Positions 27,607 through 36,763 of a stretch of 64,000 bases of DNA are shown in pieces; the stretch's first letter is position 1, and every line of letters begins with the position of its first letter. The position numbers and the translations under genes are program-made. The stretch is from JACVRW01 sp963746825 (GTDB lineage: Bacteria > Actinomycetota > Thermoleophilia > Solirubrobacterales > Thermoleophilaceae), in NCBI GenBank assembly GCA_963746825.1, contig CAVVCU010000010.1:194159-258158 (forward strand), written 5' to 3'. Below the pieces are notes generated by a model. The model did not search any database. It was not told the DNA's origin and was given only the letters and a program-made list of their open reading frames with translations.

Positions 27607-28146
27607 ATGCCCCGTGCCCTTCTCATCATCGACTTTCAGAACGACTTCACCGCGGGCGGCGCCCTGGCCGTCCCCGACGGCGACGCCATCGCGGACCGGG
27701 TGAACGAGCTGATCGATTCGGGGGACTTCGACCTGGTGGTGGCCACCCGCGACTGGCATCCACCCGATCACGCCTCCTTCGCTGAGCAGGGCGGGCCGTG
27801 GCCGCCGCACTGCGTCCAGGGCAGCGAGGGCGCCGAGCTCCACCCCACGCTTCCGCGCGACAAGATCGACGTCGTGATCGACGCGGGCTACGAGCGCGAC
27901 TTCGAGGGCTACTCGGGCTTCGAGGAGACCGATCTGGCCGCCGTGCTGCGCCAGCACGGCGCCGACGAGGTGACGGTGGTCGGCCTGGCCACCGACTACT
28001 GCGTGCGGGCCAGCGCTCTCGACGCGCTGCGAGAGGGCTTTCGCGTGACGCTCGACCGCGCCGGAGTGCGCGGTATCGACGTCGAGCCGGGCGATTCCGA
28101 GCGCGCCCTGGACGAGCTGCGCGACGCCGGCGCCACCGTGAGCTGA
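27607..28146 (+). CDS. nicotinamidase/isochorismatase-family hydrolase, catalytic Lys replaced
   Basis: 179 residues, ATG at 27607. Family features: LLIIDFQNDF with the catalytic aspartate at 9; metal ligands in RDWHPPDH (D49, H51) and WPPHCVQGS (H68); VGLATDYCV with the nucleophilic cysteine at 132. In PncA a lysine follows a strand (KG followed 11 residues later by YSxF); here that position is alanine 93 (VVIDAGYERDFEGYSGF). The substrate pocket is therefore nicotinamidase-like but the Asp-Lys-Cys triad is incomplete. Deamidation of nicotinamide for NAD salvage is the default expectation; activity is uncertain. Confidence 0.85.
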   Translation: MPRALLIIDFQNDFTAGGALAVPDGDAIADRVNELIDSGDFDLVVATRDWHPPDHASFAEQGGPWPPHCVQGSEGAELHPTLPRDKIDVVIDAGYERDFEGYSGFEETDLAAVLRQHGADEVTVVGLATDYCVRASALDALREGFRVTLDRAGVRGIDVEPGDSERALDELRDAGATVS

Positions 28147-28150
28147 TCCC

Positions 28151-28891
28151 TTGTCGGGGCTCGTGTACTCGTCGCTCGAGCACGGCTACCGGCTCATCGC
28201 GCGCGCCTCCGAGGGCGCGTCGCTCTTCGAGCGCCCCGGCGTGCAGGGCGCGATCGTGCCCGCTGCTTCGGAACGCTCGGTGTTCAACGCCGTCACCTAC
28301 CAGAGCGCCGGCGCGCTGGAGGAGGCCTACGAGGACCTTGCGGGCGCCTACCGGGAGGCCGGAGCCAACTGGACCGTCTGGGTCCACCCCGGCGATGTCG
28401 CCGCCGCGGCCTTTCTGCGCGAGCGCGGCCACGTTCTCGACGCCGAGCCGCCGGGCATGGTTCGGTCGCTGAAGCATCCGCCGTCGCGACCGCCGCTCGA
28501 GGACTGGACGGCCGAAGGGTCGATGGAGGAGGTCGCGGCTCTCAACGACCTGGCCTACGGCTACGACGACTCATTTCACCGTGCGCTTTCGAACCTCGCG
28601 GGCGACGGCGTATACGTATACGTAGCCCGCCGGGACGGCCGCCCGGCCGGCGGCCTGATCGCCGCAGACGACGGTCTCAACACCGACATCGGCTGGGTCG
28701 CCGTGCGGCCGGAGGCGAGGGGCCGGGGCCTCTCGGGCAAGCTGATGGCCCACGCGCTGGCCGACGCCGCCGAGCGCGGGCGCCAGGCCAGCACCCTGGT
28801 GGCCACGGCGCTCGGTCGCCCGGTCTACGAGCGGCTGGGCTACGAGGAGGTCGGCGCCTTCCAGATGTGGGAACGCACCAACCTCACCTGA
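28151..28891 (+). CDS. GNAT-family N-acetyltransferase
   Basis: 246 residues, TTG start at 28151, 4 bp after the preceding stop. The N-terminal half (1-110) is a degenerate GNAT-like region. The C-terminal half has the acetyl-CoA binding motif A: WVAVRPEARGRGLSGKLMAHAL, with RGRG-G, then TLVATALGRPVYERLGYEEVGAFQMW, the usual R-P-x-Y-x-x-L-G-Y ending. The substrate is unknown. The coding sequence contains two adjacent GTATAC hexamers (28610-28621), a very AT-rich choice for VYVYV in this genome. It converges on the OsmC gene with an 8-bp overlap. Confidence 0.85.
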   Translation: MSGLVYSSLEHGYRLIARASEGASLFERPGVQGAIVPAASERSVFNAVTYQSAGALEEAYEDLAGAYREAGANWTVWVHPGDVAAAAFLRERGHVLDAEPPGMVRSLKHPPSRPPLEDWTAEGSMEEVAALNDLAYGYDDSFHRALSNLAGDGVYVYVARRDGRPAGGLIAADDGLNTDIGWVAVRPEARGRGLSGKLMAHALADAAERGRQASTLVATALGRPVYERLGYEEVGAFQMWERTNLT

Positions 28892-29279
28892 GCTCCACGT
28901 TCTCCTCGAACATGACCTCGCCCTCGAGCGTCCGGTGTACCGGGCATTTCGCCGCGATCTGCAAGAGCTTCTCGCGCTGCGCGTCCGGTAGCTCTTTCGA
29001 AAGCTCGACGTCCATGGTGAAGCGCGTCGGGGAGCCGCGCTGGGCGGGCTCGTAGTCGACGTCGACCACGATGTCGCCGACGTCCCAGCCCTTGCGATGC
29101 GCGTACATCTCCATGGTGATTGCGGTGCAGGACGCGAGGCTGGCCGCGAGCAGCTCCTGCGGGCTGGGCCCGGCGTCCTCGCCTCCCGAGTCCTTGGGCT
29201 CGTCGGCGATCACCCGGTGCCCGCGGATCTCGATGTGTTGCTTCAGCTTTCCGCCGTCGCGGCGGGCGATCGCTCTCAT
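28884..29279 (-). CDS. OsmC/Ohr-family protein
   Basis: 131 residues, ATG at 29279 overlapping the adenosyltransferase stop (ATGA). OsmC-fold features: GPSPQELLAASLASCTAITMEMYAHRKGW with the first conserved cysteine, and CPVHRTL with the second. These form the reactive pair that reduces organic hydroperoxides. Spacing and the SCTA-x-T...CPVH pattern fit the YhfA/OsmC-like branch rather than Ohr proper. It is cytosolic. The co-transcribed partner is a cobalamin adenosyltransferase; no functional link is known. Confidence 0.88.
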   Translation of the reverse strand: MRAIARRDGGKLKQHIEIRGHRVIADEPKDSGGEDAGPSPQELLAASLASCTAITMEMYAHRKGWDVGDIVVDVDYEPAQRGSPTRFTMDVELSKELPDAQREKLLQIAAKCPVHRTLEGEVMFEENVELR

Positions 29280-29830
29280 TTTCTCCCCTCGAACAGCTCG
29301 GGCTCCGGCTCGTCGGCGAAGCGCGCCATGGCAAACAACGCATCGGAGAGCCGGTTCAGATAGGTCAGCACGGTTTCGTCGGTCAGATCGCCGCCGTCCT
29401 TGAGGGCGGCGACGCGGCGCTCGGCTCGCCGAACGGCCGCCCGCGCCACGTCGAGGCGGGCCGACAGCTCGGTTCCCCCCGGGATGGTGAACTTGGGCGC
29501 CAGATCGACCCGCTCCATGTAGCGGTCGATGTCGGCCTCGAGCTGCTCGATCATGTCGCCGGTGACCTTGGACACGCCGGGCTCGAGCCGGCCGGCGGCC
29601 TCGGGCGCGGTGGCCAGCTCCGCGCCGGCCACGAACAGCTCGTTCTGCACGCGCAGGACGTCGAGGTAAAGCTCGCTGCCGCGCTCGGCGGCGGCGCGGG
29701 CCAGCCCCAACGCGGAGGCCGCCTCGTCGACCGAGCCGTAGGCCTCGGGGCGCCCGTGGTACTTGGCCACGCGGCCGCCGTACCACAGGCCGGTGGTGCC
29801 GTCGTCTCCCTTGCGCGTGTAGATCTTCAC
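29276..29830 (-). CDS. cob(I)alamin adenosyltransferase, PduO/MMAB type
   Basis: 184 residues. N-terminal KIYTRKGDDGTTGLWYGGR is the ATP-binding signature of PduO-type adenosyltransferases. RVQNELFVAGAELAT, FTIPGGTELSARLDVARAAVRRAERRV and LTYLNRLSDALFAMAR are the conserved trimer active-site helices. It transfers the adenosyl group of ATP to cob(I)alamin to make coenzyme B12. It is upstream of, and overlaps, the OsmC gene. No B12-dependent mutase is within the window. Confidence 0.93.
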   Translation of the reverse strand: MKIYTRKGDDGTTGLWYGGRVAKYHGRPEAYGSVDEAASALGLARAAAERGSELYLDVLRVQNELFVAGAELATAPEAAGRLEPGVSKVTGDMIEQLEADIDRYMERVDLAPKFTIPGGTELSARLDVARAAVRRAERRVAALKDGGDLTDETVLTYLNRLSDALFAMARFADEPEPELFEGRK

Positions 29831-29836
29831 GACGGC

Positions 29837-31075
29837 TTAGGCGAGCGGGTTGAACACGAGGCCCGTGGGCACCTTGGGGAAGAAGTAGGTCGACTTGGGA
29901 GGCATCGACTCGCCGGTGGCCGCCACCTCGCGTACCTGCTCGACCGGCGTGGCGCGCATGAAGAAGCCGGCATCGGCCCGGCCGGTCTGCACGGCGTCGA
30001 TGGCGTCGTCGAGGCTCTTCGAGTAGTCGAGCCCGCGGAGGTGGGAGATGTCGTCCTCGCTCATGCCAAGGGCCTCGCGCAGCACCAGCGCCTCGAGCAC
30101 GGCCGTGTCGAGGCGGCGGTAGGGCTCGGGCATACCCTCAAGTACCCGGTCGGCGATGGTCTGATCCTTGAGGACGACGCGATAGGGCTGCTTGTGGAAG
30201 GAGTCCATGTACCCGAAAGCCACTCGCTCGGCGCCGGAGTTGGGCTCCAGCTCCCTGACCTCGGCGAGCTCCTCGACATCGAAGTCCCGCGTGAGCACCT
30301 CCCGGATGGCCTGTTGTTTGGCCTGATCCCCGGAAAGCCCGCTCAAGAGCCGGTGAGTGGGAAACACGAGCAATCCCGTGTCGGCGAGCGAGCAGAGGAA
30401 CATGAGCACGTAGCGGTGCTCGCCCTCCCCGCCCACCTCCTCCGCGTAAACGCGGGCGGTCTCGTAGCGATGGTGCCCGTCGGCGATCAGCAGCTCGGCG
30501 TCGGCCAGCGCCATCTGCAGCTCGGCCACCAGATCCGGATCGCTCGATCGCCACAGCCAGTCCTCGCCCGATCTCGCGAAGGGCTCGCTGCCGCTGATCT
30601 CTGTCATTGCGCGCTCGGCCATTCCCTCGACGTCCTCGAAGAGGGAGAAGATGGGGGAGAGGTTGGCCCTCGTGGCGCGGGTGAGCTTGAGCCGGTCCTC
30701 CCGCGGCCCCGGATGGGTGCGCTCGTGCGGTCGGATGCGACCGGGCCCGTACTCATCCACGCGCACGCGCGCGAGGAAACCGGTCCGCGTGCGGTCGGCG
30801 CCGTCGGGCGCCCGGTAGTCCTGGCGGAGAACCCAGACCGCGGGCTCGTCCTCCTGGATCAGCACGCCGCGCCCACGCCAGTCGGCCATGGTGGCCGCGG
30901 CCTGCTCGTAGCTCGGAGGCAGATCGAGGTGGACGACGTTGTAGGGGCTCCGGCCCGCCAGCTCGGCCCGCATGCCCTCGTCGATCACGTCGTATGGCGG
31001 TGCGATCAGGTCCTCGAGCGGACCCGCGGCCGAGGTGTCGTAGCGAAGCGTGCGCAGCGGCTGCAGGTCGGCCAT
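29837..31075 (-). CDS. DUF1015 family protein
   Basis: 412 residues. Matches the DUF1015 family of putative SerC-associated proteins of unknown function: LIAPPYDVI near the N-terminus, NVVHLDLP, IRPHERTHPGPREDRLKLTRATRANLSPIFSL split across a conserved arginine-rich stretch, and IADGHHRYETA, the hallmark motif. The C-terminus ends MPPKSTYFFPKVPTGLVFNPL, as in the family. It lies 6 bp before the adenosyltransferase gene, so it is probably the promoter-proximal gene of a three-gene minus-strand operon. It is cytosolic with no signal or membrane segment. Confidence 0.9.
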   Translation of the reverse strand: MADLQPLRTLRYDTSAAGPLEDLIAPPYDVIDEGMRAELAGRSPYNVVHLDLPPSYEQAAATMADWRGRGVLIQEDEPAVWVLRQDYRAPDGADRTRTGFLARVRVDEYGPGRIRPHERTHPGPREDRLKLTRATRANLSPIFSLFEDVEGMAERAMTEISGSEPFARSGEDWLWRSSDPDLVAELQMALADAELLIADGHHRYETARVYAEEVGGEGEHRYVLMFLCSLADTGLLVFPTHRLLSGLSGDQAKQQAIREVLTRDFDVEELAEVRELEPNSGAERVAFGYMDSFHKQPYRVVLKDQTIADRVLEGMPEPYRRLDTAVLEALVLREALGMSEDDISHLRGLDYSKSLDDAIDAVQTGRADAGFFMRATPVEQVREVAATGESMPPKSTYFFPKVPTGLVFNPLA

Positions 31076-31107
31076 CGAACGGCGCAGGCTACAGCGTCGG
31101 TGGCGAC

Positions 31108-31839
31108 GTGCCGCTCGGCCAAGCGGAGGGGGTCCTCGTCCGGTCCACGTGGGAACATACGTTCGCTATCGCTCATCCACCTTATTTGCGGGAGAAGGCT
31201 CGAAGGCTCCGTTCGGAGCGGCACCTGAGCGTCGACGAGATCGCCGAGCGGCTGGCCCTGCCGAAGACCACGATCTTCTACTGGGTGCGCGACCTGCCGC
31301 TCGGGCGCCCGATCAGGGCCGGCCAGGGACAGCGTTTGGGCAACCGCCGGATGGTCGAGAACCACAAGCGGCGTCGCGAGGGCGCGTACGCGGCCGGGCG
31401 CGAGGAGTTCACGACGCTCAGCCGCGATCCCACGTTTCGTGATTTCGTCTGCCTGTACATCGCGGAGGGCTACAAGCGCAGACGTGGCACGGTGTCTCTC
31501 TGTAATTCAGATCCGCGGGTGGTGGAACTCGCGACCCGCTGGATGCGACGGCTCACCCGAAGGCCCCTCGCGTTCGCCGTTCAGTATCACGCGGATCAGG
31601 ATCCGGACGAGTTGCGGCGGTTCTGGGGCGCGACTCTGGGAATCGACCCGGCGATCATTCGGATGTACGCGAAGTCGAACAGCGGTCGGCTGGCGCGGAG
31701 GACCTGGCGGTGCCAATACGGCGTCCTGGCCGTGAGCACGCATGACACGCTGTTTCGCGCGCGTCTCCAGGGTTGGATGGATCGCCTGCAGGAGGCTTGG
31801 TTAGACTCGGGCGGCGCGGGGCGTGGCGCAACCTGGTAG
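31108..31839 (+). CDS. HTH plus LAGLIDADG-like endonuclease-type protein overlapping tRNA-Pro
   Basis: About 243 residues from the GTG at 31108 (the start is uncertain). Residues 25-65 form a helix-turn-helix: ARRLRSERHLSVDEIAERLALPKTTIFYWVRDL. From about 110 on: FRDFVCLYIAEGYKRRRGTVSLCNSDPRVV resembles the first LAGLIDADG helix and following strands, and ELRRFWGATLGIDP the middle segment, of HTH-bearing homing-endonuclease-like proteins found in bacteria. The last seven codons and the stop (31837-31839) lie inside tRNA-Pro, which starts at 31817. This suggests a gene that arrived with, or is maintained at, the tRNA. Nuclease activity is unproven; it could be a regulator derived from an endonuclease. 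Confidence 0.65.
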   Translation: MPLGQAEGVLVRSTWEHTFAIAHPPYLREKARRLRSERHLSVDEIAERLALPKTTIFYWVRDLPLGRPIRAGQGQRLGNRRMVENHKRRREGAYAAGREEFTTLSRDPTFRDFVCLYIAEGYKRRRGTVSLCNSDPRVVELATRWMRRLTRRPLAFAVQYHADQDPDELRRFWGATLGIDPAIIRMYAKSNSGRLARRTWRCQYGVLAVSTHDTLFRARLQGWMDRLQEAWLDSGGAGRGATW

Positions 31840-31890
31840 CGCGCGGCCTTTGGGTGGCCGAGGTTCCCGGTTCAAATCCGGGCGCCCCGA
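31817..31890 (+). tRNA. tRNA-Pro (anticodon UGG)
   Basis: 74 nt. The acceptor stem CGGGGCG (31817-31823) pairs with CGCCCCG (31883-31889), discriminator A. The anticodon stem CGGCC/GGCCG encloses loop TTTGGGT with anticodon TGG. The T arm is CCCGG-TTCAAAT-CCGGG. No CCA is encoded. The 5' 23 nt overlap the end of the preceding coding sequence. No duplicate of its 3' end was seen nearby. Confidence 0.95.
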
Positions 31891-31921
31891 CTCGACGAAG
31901 CGGCAGGTCTAGAGTTGCCGC

Positions 31922-32734
31922 GTGGCCGACGAGTTCAACGCGTTCGAGGCCGCGGGCTGGCGGGCGCACGCCGCCGGCTACGACGACTTCTTCGGGCAGA
32001 TCACGCCGCGTTTGGTGGAGCCCTTGCTCGACGCGGCGGGGGTCGGCCCGTCAGCGCGGGTGCTCGACGTGGCCAGTGGTCCGGGCTACGTGACCGCCGG
32101 TGCCGCCGAGCGCGGCGCGTCGGTGGTGGGGGTGGACGTCGCGGAGACCATGCTGGCGATGGCTCGCGAGCGCTATCCCCGGCTCGACTTTCGCCTGGGC
32201 GACGCCGAGGCGCTTCCCTTCCCGGACGGCTCGTTCGACGCCGTGACCGGCAACTTCCTGCTGCACCATCTGGGCCGCCCCGAGCGGGCGGCGGGCGAGT
32301 TCGCGCGGGTGCTGGCACCGGGCGGGCGGCTGGCGCTCACGGTCTGGGACCTGCCGGAGCGGGCGCGGTTCATCGGCGTGCTGCTCGACGCGGTGACCGA
32401 GTCGGGCGCGAAGCCTCCGGCGGATGTGCCCGTTGGCCCGCCCTTCTTTCGCTTCTCCGAGGATGGCGAGATGCACCGGCTGCTCGGCGATCAGGGGTTC
32501 GAGAGCTTTGCGATGGACGACGTGTCGTTCGAGCTCGAGGTCGCGTCGCCCGACGCGCTGTGGCAGGGCCTGCTGGCGGGCACGGTCAGAAGCTCCGCGC
32601 TGGTCCTCGGCCAGCCCGAGCACCTTCAGCGCCGCATCCGCTCGGAGTTCGAGCGGCTGGTGGCGCCCTACCGAGCCGGCTCCGGCCTCCGGATTCCGGT
32701 TTCGGTGAGGCTCGCCTCGGCTCGCAAGCCGTGA
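31922..32734 (+). CDS. class I SAM-dependent methyltransferase
   Basis: 270 residues from the GTG at 31922. Motif I VLDVASGPGYVTAGAA, motif II acidic end VVGVDVAETML, then FRLGDAEALPFPDGSFDAVTGNFLLHHL (motifs III-IV) and LAPGGRLALTVWD: the UbiE/COQ5-like Methyltransf_11 pattern. The C-terminal 100 residues (RFSEDGEMHRLLGDQGFESFAMDDV) cap the substrate site. The substrate cannot be read from the sequence. It stands alone between tRNA-Pro and the kdp locus and is cytosolic. Confidence 0.88.
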   Translation: MADEFNAFEAAGWRAHAAGYDDFFGQITPRLVEPLLDAAGVGPSARVLDVASGPGYVTAGAAERGASVVGVDVAETMLAMARERYPRLDFRLGDAEALPFPDGSFDAVTGNFLLHHLGRPERAAGEFARVLAPGGRLALTVWDLPERARFIGVLLDAVTESGAKPPADVPVGPPFFRFSEDGEMHRLLGDQGFESFAMDDVSFELEVASPDALWQGLLAGTVRSSALVLGQPEHLQRRIRSEFERLVAPYRAGSGLRIPVSVRLASARKP

Positions 32735-32761
32735 CGGCGGGTCGTGCGGCAAGATTGAGGG

Positions 32762-34131
32762 GTGCAGCAGCGACCTTCATCCGCCACCGGAGCCCTCGCG
32801 GCCGTGGCCTCCGTGGCGCTGGTCACCGCGGTCATCTTCGGCCTGCGGGAGCTCGTGCCCGTGGTCTCGACCGGCGTGGTCTACATGCTCGCGGTGCTCT
32901 TCGTCTCCAGCTTCTGGGGCCTGTGGCTGGGGCTGTTCACCGCCTTTCTGAGCGCGGCCGCCTTCAACTTCTTCCACATTCCGCCCACCGGCGGCTTCAC
33001 CATCTCGGACGGGCAGAACTGGGTCGCGCTGGCCGTGTTCCTCGTCGCGGCCACGGTTATCAGCGGCCTGGCCGAAGCCGCGCGGGCCCGGGCCGAGGAG
33101 GCCGAGCGGCGGCGGTCGGAGGCCGACCTCGCCGCCGAGATGGCCCGCACCCTGCTGGGTGGCGCCGAGCTGGAGGAGTCGCTACGCACGGCCGGACGGC
33201 GGATCGCCTCGGCCTTCGGGTTGTCCTCGGTGTCGATCGAGCTGTCGTGGGCCGACTCCGACGAGCGCCGGCGCGCGCTGCCGCTGATCGTGGGAGGCGC
33301 GCGGGTGGGGACCGTGATGGTGCCGCGCGACACCGACCCCGATGTGCTCGAGGCCCTTCAGGACCGGGTGGTGCCCGCTCTCGAGACCCTGGTGGCCGCG
33401 GCGCGCAAGCGCGACGAGCTGGAGACGCAGGTGATCGAGACCAAGGCCCTGCGGCGCTCGAACGTGGTCAAGACCGCGGTGCTGCGCTCGGTCTCGCACG
33501 ACCTGCGCTCGCCGCTCACGGCCATCACCACCGCCGCGGAGGGGCTCGGCTCCGAGACTCTCTCCCCGGAGTCGCGCGACGAGCTGACCTCGGTGATCGC
33601 CCTGGAGAGCGCGCGTCTGGCGCGGCTGGTGGACAACCTGCTCGACCTCTCGCGCCTCCAGGCGGGTGGCGTCCAGTCGCGCGCCGACTGGGTTTCCCTC
33701 GAGGAGATCGTGGGCGCGGCCCTCGAGGCCGTGCCGGCTCCCCCCGGAGGCTTCGACGTCCAGATCGGGGCCGACCTCCCGTTCGTCCAGGCCGACGGGG
33801 GCCAGCTCGAGCGCGCCCTGGCCAACGTGCTCGACAACGCGGGCCGCCACGCGGCCGGTGAGCCGGTGACCGTGAGGGCGCGCCGCACCGGTCAACAGGT
33901 GCTGCTGCGGGTCGGCGACCGCGGCCCGGGCGTGGCACGCGAGGAGCTGGAGCGGATCTTCGAGCCCTTCCACTCCGCCGGCGACCACTCCGGCACGGGC
34001 CTCGGGCTGGCCATCGCCCGCGGTTTCGTCGAGGCCAACGGAGGGCGCATACGGGCGGAATCGCTGCCGGGACAGGGCACGACCATCGTGGTGGCGCTGC
34101 CGGTGCCCGCGGAGCAGCCCGCCCAGGTCCG

Positions 34132-34135
<4 letters not shown>
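32762..34135 (+). CDS. kdpD: KdpD C-terminal half: membrane sensor histidine kinase
   Basis: 457 residues, GTG at 32762. It corresponds to the second half of KdpD only: a compact DUF4118-type four-helix membrane region (residues about 12-105, GVVYMLAVLFVSSFWGLWLG, AAFNFFHIPPTGGF), a GAF-like linker, the H-box SVSHDLRSPLTAITTAAEGL with the phospho-accepting histidine, and the ATPase N, G1 and G2 boxes (NVLDNAGRHA, GDRGPGV, GTGLGLAIARGFVEANGG). The normal N-terminal KdpD and USP domains are missing and are encoded as a separate gene at 39411-40529. The stop overlaps kdpE (TTGA). Senses K+ limitation or turgor and phosphorylates KdpE; how the two halves meet is unknown. Confidence 0.9.
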
Positions 34136-34810
<675 letters not shown>

Positions 34811-34815
<5 letters not shown>

Positions 34816-34882
34816 CGCAAACTTGATACGCGGGCGGCGCTTCTTGACGCCGCCTTGCCGGGGGGTCGCCGACAGTGGATGC
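34811..34882 (+). promoter_or_regulatory. gap between kdpE and the transporter genes with repeated CTTGACGC
   Basis: CTTGACGC occurs at 34811-34818 and again at 34843-34850, with CTTGATACGC between them, and a GGCGGC/GCCGCC inverted repeat spans 34833-34854. This is the largest gap within the kdp locus and would be the place for a KdpE-controlled promoter. No well-spaced -35/-10 pair is evident, so the call is tentative. Confidence 0.3.
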
Positions 34883-34963
34883 GTGGACCTCGTCTCCATT
34901 CTGATCGCCCTGGTCGCCTTCGGCCTCGTGCTTCTCCTGATCGAGGGCCTCGACCGGGTATGA
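34883..34963 (+). CDS. 26-residue hydrophobic small protein preceding kdpF
   Basis: A GTG at 34883 opens a 26-codon ORF (DLVSILIALVAFGLVLLLIEGLDRV after the start residue) that is almost entirely one membrane helix with an acidic/basic C-terminal tail. It overlaps the kdpF ATG by 4 bp (ATGA at 34960-34963). Small single-helix ORFs of this type are often found immediately before kdpF and are usually left unannotated. The strict translational overlap supports it being expressed. A role in Kdp assembly is a guess. Confidence 0.6.
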   Translation: MDLVSILIALVAFGLVLLLIEGLDRV

Positions 34964-35049
34964 GCGCCGCGGAGGTCTTCGGCCTGGTCGTGACGCTGCT
35001 GGTGGCGGCCTACCTGCTCTACGCGCTACTGCGCGGGGAGCGGCTGTGA
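34960..35049 (+). CDS. kdpF: KdpF, small subunit of the K+-transporting ATPase
   Basis: 29 residues (MSAAEVFGLVVTLLVAAY then LLYALLRGERL): a single hydrophobic helix ending in ALLRGER, as in the KdpF family (consensus ...YLxYALLxPERF). ATG at 34960 inside the preceding stop; its stop overlaps the kdpA GTG (GTGA). KdpF stabilises the KdpABC complex in the membrane. Confidence 0.85.
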   Translation: MSAAEVFGLVVTLLVAAYLLYALLRGERL

Positions 35050-36755
35050 CCGCGCAGGGGCTGCTCCAGATCGCCATCTACCTGGCGGCGCTAACGGCGC
35101 TGACCCCGCTGGTCGGCGGCTACATGGCGCGCGTCTACCGCGGCGAATTCACCCTGCTAGCCCCGGTCGAGCGGCTCGTGTTCGGTGCGCTGCGGGTGAA
35201 CCCGGCGGCTTCGCAGGACTGGAAGGGCTACGCGCGCTCGGTGCTGGTGTTCTCCGGCCTCTTCTGGATCTTCCTCTACGCGGTGCTGCGCACCCAGGGC
35301 ATCCACCCGTTCAACCCCGAGGACCTCGGCTCGGGCACCTGGGACGTGAGCTTCAACACCGCGTCGTCCTTTGTGTCGAACACGAATTGGCAGTACTACG
35401 CCGGCGAGACGACGCTCTCCTACTTCTCCCAGATGGCCGGTCTCGCCGTGCAGAACTTCATCTCCGCGGCGGTCGGCATCTCGGTGGCGATCGCCGTGAT
35501 CCGCGGCTTTGCCACGCGCTCGGGCACCTCGCTGGGGAACTTCTGGCAGGACCTGACGCGAACGCTGCTCTACGTGCTGCTGCCCATCTCGTTCGTGGGC
35601 GCGCTGTTCCTGGTCTCCCAGGGCGTGATCCAGAGCCTCGGCCCGTACACCGAGGTGGGTGAGCAGACGCTCGCGCTCGGCCCGGTGGCCTCCCAGGAGG
35701 CCATCAAGATGCTGGGCACCAACGGCGGCGGCTTCTTCAACGTCAACAGCGCCATGCCCTTCGAGAACCCGAGCGGGCTCACCAACTTCGTGGAGATGCT
35801 GCTGATCCTGATCATCCCCGCCGGGCTGACCGCGACCTTCGGCCGCTTCGTCGGCAACCGGCGCCAGGGGTGGGCCCTCTACGGGGCGATGCTGATCATG
35901 TTCGTGGCCTCGGTGCTCGTGGTCTACGCGGCCGAGGGCGACGCCTCGCCCGCCCAGCAGCTGGCCGGCCTGACCGGCGACCCGGGCAACCTGGAGGGCA
36001 AGGAGCAGCGCTTCGGGATCGCCTCGAGCGCGCTGTTCACGGCCATCACCACCGTCGCCTCGTGCGGCGCGGTGAACGCCGCCTTCGACTCCCTCACCGG
36101 CATCGGCGGCCTCGTGCCCATGTTCAATATCTCCACCGGCGAGGTCGTGTTCGGCGGAGTGGGCTCCGGGCTCTACGGGATGTTGCTCTTCGTGGTGCTC
36201 GGGGTGTTCATCGCCGGGCTGATGGTGGGGCGAACGCCCGAGTACCTGGGCAAGAAGATCGAGGCCCGCGAGGTCAAGCTGGTGATGGTGGGCACCCTGT
36301 TCGCGCCCCTGGCGGTGCTGGTGGCCACCGGCCTCGCCGTGGCCACCAAGTACGGCGCTCCGTCCGTGTACAACCCCGGGCCGCAGGGGTTCTCGGAAAC
36401 GCTCTACGCCTACCTCTCCCAGGCCAACAACAACGGCTCCGCCTTCGCCGGCTACACCGGTTACGTTCAGCCCAACGGCACCAACGTGGGCGCCTTCGGC
36501 ATCACGTTCGCCGACCTGCTGGGCGGCGTGTCGATGCTGTTCGGGCGCTTCGTGCCGCTGGTGGCGGCCCTGGCGGTGGCCGGCTCGCTGGCGCCCAAGC
36601 GCGTGTCGCCGATCGGGCCCGGCACCTTCCGCACCGACACCGGCACCTTCGTGGTCCTCCTGATCGCCACGATCGTGATCGTCGCGGCCCTCACCTTCTT
36701 CCCCGCCTTCCTGCTCGGCCCCGTGGTGCAGGGGCTCACCGACCAACTGTTCTAG
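35046..36755 (+). CDS. kdpA: KdpA, K+-binding/channel subunit
   Basis: 569 residues, about ten membrane helices, a member of the superfamily of K+ transporters. Selectivity-filter-type segments: NTNWQYYAGETTLSYF, MLGTNGGGFFNVNSAMPFENP, TTVASCGAVNAAFDSL and QANNNGSAFAGYTG, one per pseudo-repeat. Length and all four glycine-containing loops are intact. KdpA takes up K+ at high affinity and hands it to KdpB through the intersubunit tunnel. The GTG start overlaps kdpF; kdpC follows 8 bp after the stop, not kdpB as is usual. Confidence 0.97.
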   Translation: MTAQGLLQIAIYLAALTALTPLVGGYMARVYRGEFTLLAPVERLVFGALRVNPAASQDWKGYARSVLVFSGLFWIFLYAVLRTQGIHPFNPEDLGSGTWDVSFNTASSFVSNTNWQYYAGETTLSYFSQMAGLAVQNFISAAVGISVAIAVIRGFATRSGTSLGNFWQDLTRTLLYVLLPISFVGALFLVSQGVIQSLGPYTEVGEQTLALGPVASQEAIKMLGTNGGGFFNVNSAMPFENPSGLTNFVEMLLILIIPAGLTATFGRFVGNRRQGWALYGAMLIMFVASVLVVYAAEGDASPAQQLAGLTGDPGNLEGKEQRFGIASSALFTAITTVASCGAVNAAFDSLTGIGGLVPMFNISTGEVVFGGVGSGLYGMLLFVVLGVFIAGLMVGRTPEYLGKKIEAREVKLVMVGTLFAPLAVLVATGLAVATKYGAPSVYNPGPQGFSETLYAYLSQANNNGSAFAGYTGYVQPNGTNVGAFGITFADLLGGVSMLFGRFVPLVAALAVAGSLAPKRVSPIGPGTFRTDTGTFVVLLIATIVIVAALTFFPAFLLGPVVQGLTDQLF

Positions 36756-36763
36756 GACCTCGC

